From: Leptolyngbya sp. SIO4C1 | GTDB lineage: Bacteria; Cyanobacteriota; Cyanobacteriia; Phormidesmidales; Phormidesmidaceae | DNA: 13,414 bases | NCBI GenBank assembly: GCA_010671975.1 | Contig: JAAHIA010000094.1 | Coordinates: 1-13,414 of the forward strand | Direction: 5' to 3' | Shown: in pieces, positions 11,962-13,414 of the stretch | Numbering within the stretch: position 1 is the first letter of the stretch | Layout of the letters: the number at the start of each line of letters is the position of its first letter | The notes under the pieces: model-generated | Seen by the model: only the letters and a program-made list of their open reading frames with translations | Database searches by the model: none | Told to the model about the DNA's origin: nothing | Program-made: the position numbers and the translations under genes

Positions 11962-13414
11962 ATGCCCGAGAATAGTTTTAACGCTAAACAATCCCTCACC
12001 GTCGGCGATCAGACCTATCAGATCTATAGTCTGCCCGAGGCGGCCAACATGCTGGGCGATATCAGCCGTCTGCCCTATTCGCTAAAGGTACTGCTCGAGA
12101 ATCTGCTGCGCCACGAAGACGGTCGTACGGTGACTGCGGATGATATTAGAGCCATTGCCGCTTGGCTAGAGGCCCAAACCTCTCAGCGCGAGATTGCCTA
12201 TCGCCCGGCGCGGGTGCTGATGCAAGATTTTACCGGCGTCCCCGCAGTCGTCGATCTGGCGGCGATGCGCGATGCCATGGTGAATCTAGGCGGCAACCCC
12301 GATCAGATCAATCCGCTCTCGCCCGTTGACCTGGTGATTGATCACTCTGTGATGGTCGATGTCTTTGGCGACTCAGAGGCATTTGAGAAAAATGTAGAGT
12401 ACGAGTTTAAGCGCAACTACGAACGCTATGCCTTTTTGCGCTGGGGCCAGAAAGCCTTTGACAACTTTCGGGTGGTGCCGCCAGGGACCGGCATTTGCCA
12501 TCAGGTAAATCTGGAGTATCTAGCGCAGGTGGTTTGGACCAAGCAGACAGCGGGTGAAACGCTGGCCTACCCCGATACGCTAGTCGGCACTGACAGCCAC
12601 ACGACGATGATTAATGGCCTGTCGGTGCTGGGCTGGGGCGTGGGCGGCATCGAAGCCGAAGCGGCGATGCTGGGTCAGCCCATTTCAATGATGATTCCTG
12701 AGGTGGTGGGCTTTAAGCTCACCGGGCAGCTGCCAGAAGGCGCAACCGCTACTGACCTGGTGCTAACCGTGACGCAGATGCTGCGGCAGAAAGGCGTCGT
12801 CAACAAGTTCGTAGAGTTTTACGGTGACGGGCTGCAGCACCTAACGCTGGCCGACCGGGCCACGATTAGCAATATGGCCCCTGAGTACGGCGCGACCTGC
12901 GGCTTCTTCCCCATCGATGACGAAACCATTCGCTATCTCAAATTCTCAGGCCGCGATGATGAGCGGGTAGCGCTGGTCGAAGCCTACGCTAAGGCCCAGG
13001 GGCTTTGGCACTATCCTGATAGCCCCGACCCTGTCTTTACTGATAGCCTGTCGCTCGATCTAGCGACGGTTGAGCCCTCCTTGGCCGGTCCTAAGCGGCC
13101 GCAGGATCGAGTGCTGCTGTCTGAGCTAGCGCAGCAGTTTAAAGAGAGCGACTTTCTCGCGTTTAGCGGGCTGCCCTACGACCAAAAGCGGACGGCGACC
13201 GTCGCAGGTGAAGGCTATGACCTAACGGACGGCGCCGTTGTGATTGCAGCGATTACCAGCTGCACCAATACCTCTAACCCCTCAGTAATGGTTGGGGCTG
13301 GGCTAGTGGCTCGCAAGGCACGGGAAAGAGGACTGTCTGTGCAACCTTGGGTGAAAACGTCGCTGGCTCCCGGCAGCCAGGTTGTCTCGGACTATCTAGA
13401 AAAGTCAGGGCTGC
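11962..13414 (+). CDS. acnA: Aconitate hydratase A (AcnA/IRP1 type), N-terminal 484 residues; truncated by the window edge
   Basis: Aconitase converts citrate to isocitrate via cis-aconitate in the cytosolic TCA cycle. The frame opens at ATG 11962 and runs off the window, against about 890-900 aa for a full AcnA. Visible AcnA-type signatures are YSLKVLLENLLRHEDG (about 39-54), MQDFTGVPAVVDLA (about 87-100), GTDSHTTMINGLSVLGWGVGG with D211 and H213, and ITSCTNTSNPSVM, where C434 is the first 4Fe-4S ligand. The two later cluster cysteines lie beyond the edge. The domain order and motifs are those of AcnA/IRP1, not the AcnB type with an N-terminal HEAT-like domain. No strong Shine-Dalgarno sequence precedes the ATG. 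Nothing indicates a break within the visible part. Confidence 0.96.
   Translation, partial: MPENSFNAKQSLTVGDQTYQIYSLPEAANMLGDISRLPYSLKVLLENLLRHEDGRTVTADDIRAIAAWLEAQTSQREIAYRPARVLMQDFTGVPAVVDLAAMRDAMVNLGGNPDQINPLSPVDLVIDHSVMVDVFGDSEAFEKNVEYEFKRNYERYAFLRWGQKAFDNFRVVPPGTGICHQVNLEYLAQVVWTKQTAGETLAYPDTLVGTDSHTTMINGLSVLGWGVGGIEAEAAMLGQPISMMIPEVVGFKLTGQLPEGATATDLVLTVTQMLRQKGVVNKFVEFYGDGLQHLTLADRATISNMAPEYGATCGFFPIDDETIRYLKFSGRDDERVALVEAYAKAQGLWHYPDSPDPVFTDSLSLDLATVEPSLAGPKRPQDRVLLSELAQQFKESDFLAFSGLPYDQKRTATVAGEGYDLTDGAVVIAAITSCTNTSNPSVMVGAGLVARKARERGLSVQPWVKTSLAPGSQVVSDYLEKSGL

Noticed and set aside
1..13414. A defence island, biosynthetic cluster, prophage or transposon
   Set aside because: No transposase, integrase, toxin-antitoxin, nuclease, CRISPR repeats or clustered biosynthetic genes are visible; the genes are housekeeping or envelope functions.

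Overview
The window is ordinary chromosomal DNA of a cyanobacterium, most likely a filamentous or Leptolyngbya/Synechococcales-like form. Evidence: twelve perfect HIP1 octamers (GCGATCGC) in 13.4 kb, a phycobilin-type heme oxygenase (HO-1), a gamma-tocopherol methyltransferase, a DUF3747/SLH surface protein, a cyanobacterial RlpA and a KtrB-type K+ transporter. There are no tRNA or rRNA genes, transposases, CRISPR arrays, phage genes or plasmid functions.

Layout, left to right: the start of a minus-strand gene (1-178, possibly an M28 peptidase); rlpA and a MalK/UgpC-type ABC ATPase in tandem (336-2792); a compact [2Fe-2S] ferredoxin whose 3' end overlaps the ABC gene (2764-3006, minus); a secreted LysM + M23 cell-wall peptidase (3243-4919); a DUF2470 protein (4927-5205, minus); an unrecognised 138-aa protein (5305-5721); a secreted pentapeptide-repeat protein (5712-6305, minus); a DUF3747 protein with three SLH domains (6655-7941); gamma-tocopherol methyltransferase (8006-8851, minus); ktrB (8947-10281); heme oxygenase (10406-11122, minus); a 58-aa putative secreted protein (11464-11640, minus); and the first 484 codons of acnA (11962-13414, running off the end).

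From the ABC gene to ho1 the strand alternates gene by gene. This gives five tail-to-tail pairs: two overlap (29 and 10 bp), one is 7 bp apart, one shares a G-rich/C-rich inverted repeat, and one has a clear rho-independent terminator. Only rlpA and the ABC gene look like a possible operon.

Themes: envelope and peptidoglycan (RlpA, LysM-M23, SLH protein, two putative secreted proteins), tetrapyrrole biology (HO-1, and DUF2470, a family linked to heme proteins), redox (ferredoxin, tocopherol), transport (sugar-type ABC ATPase, KtrB) and the TCA cycle (AcnA). I see no convincing novel multi-gene system. The points most worth a second look are the 58-aa gene between ho1 and acnA, short tandem repeats in front of both ho1 and the DUF2470 gene, the quadruplex-prone inverted repeat at 7941-8022, and an AcnA-type rather than AcnB-type aconitase.
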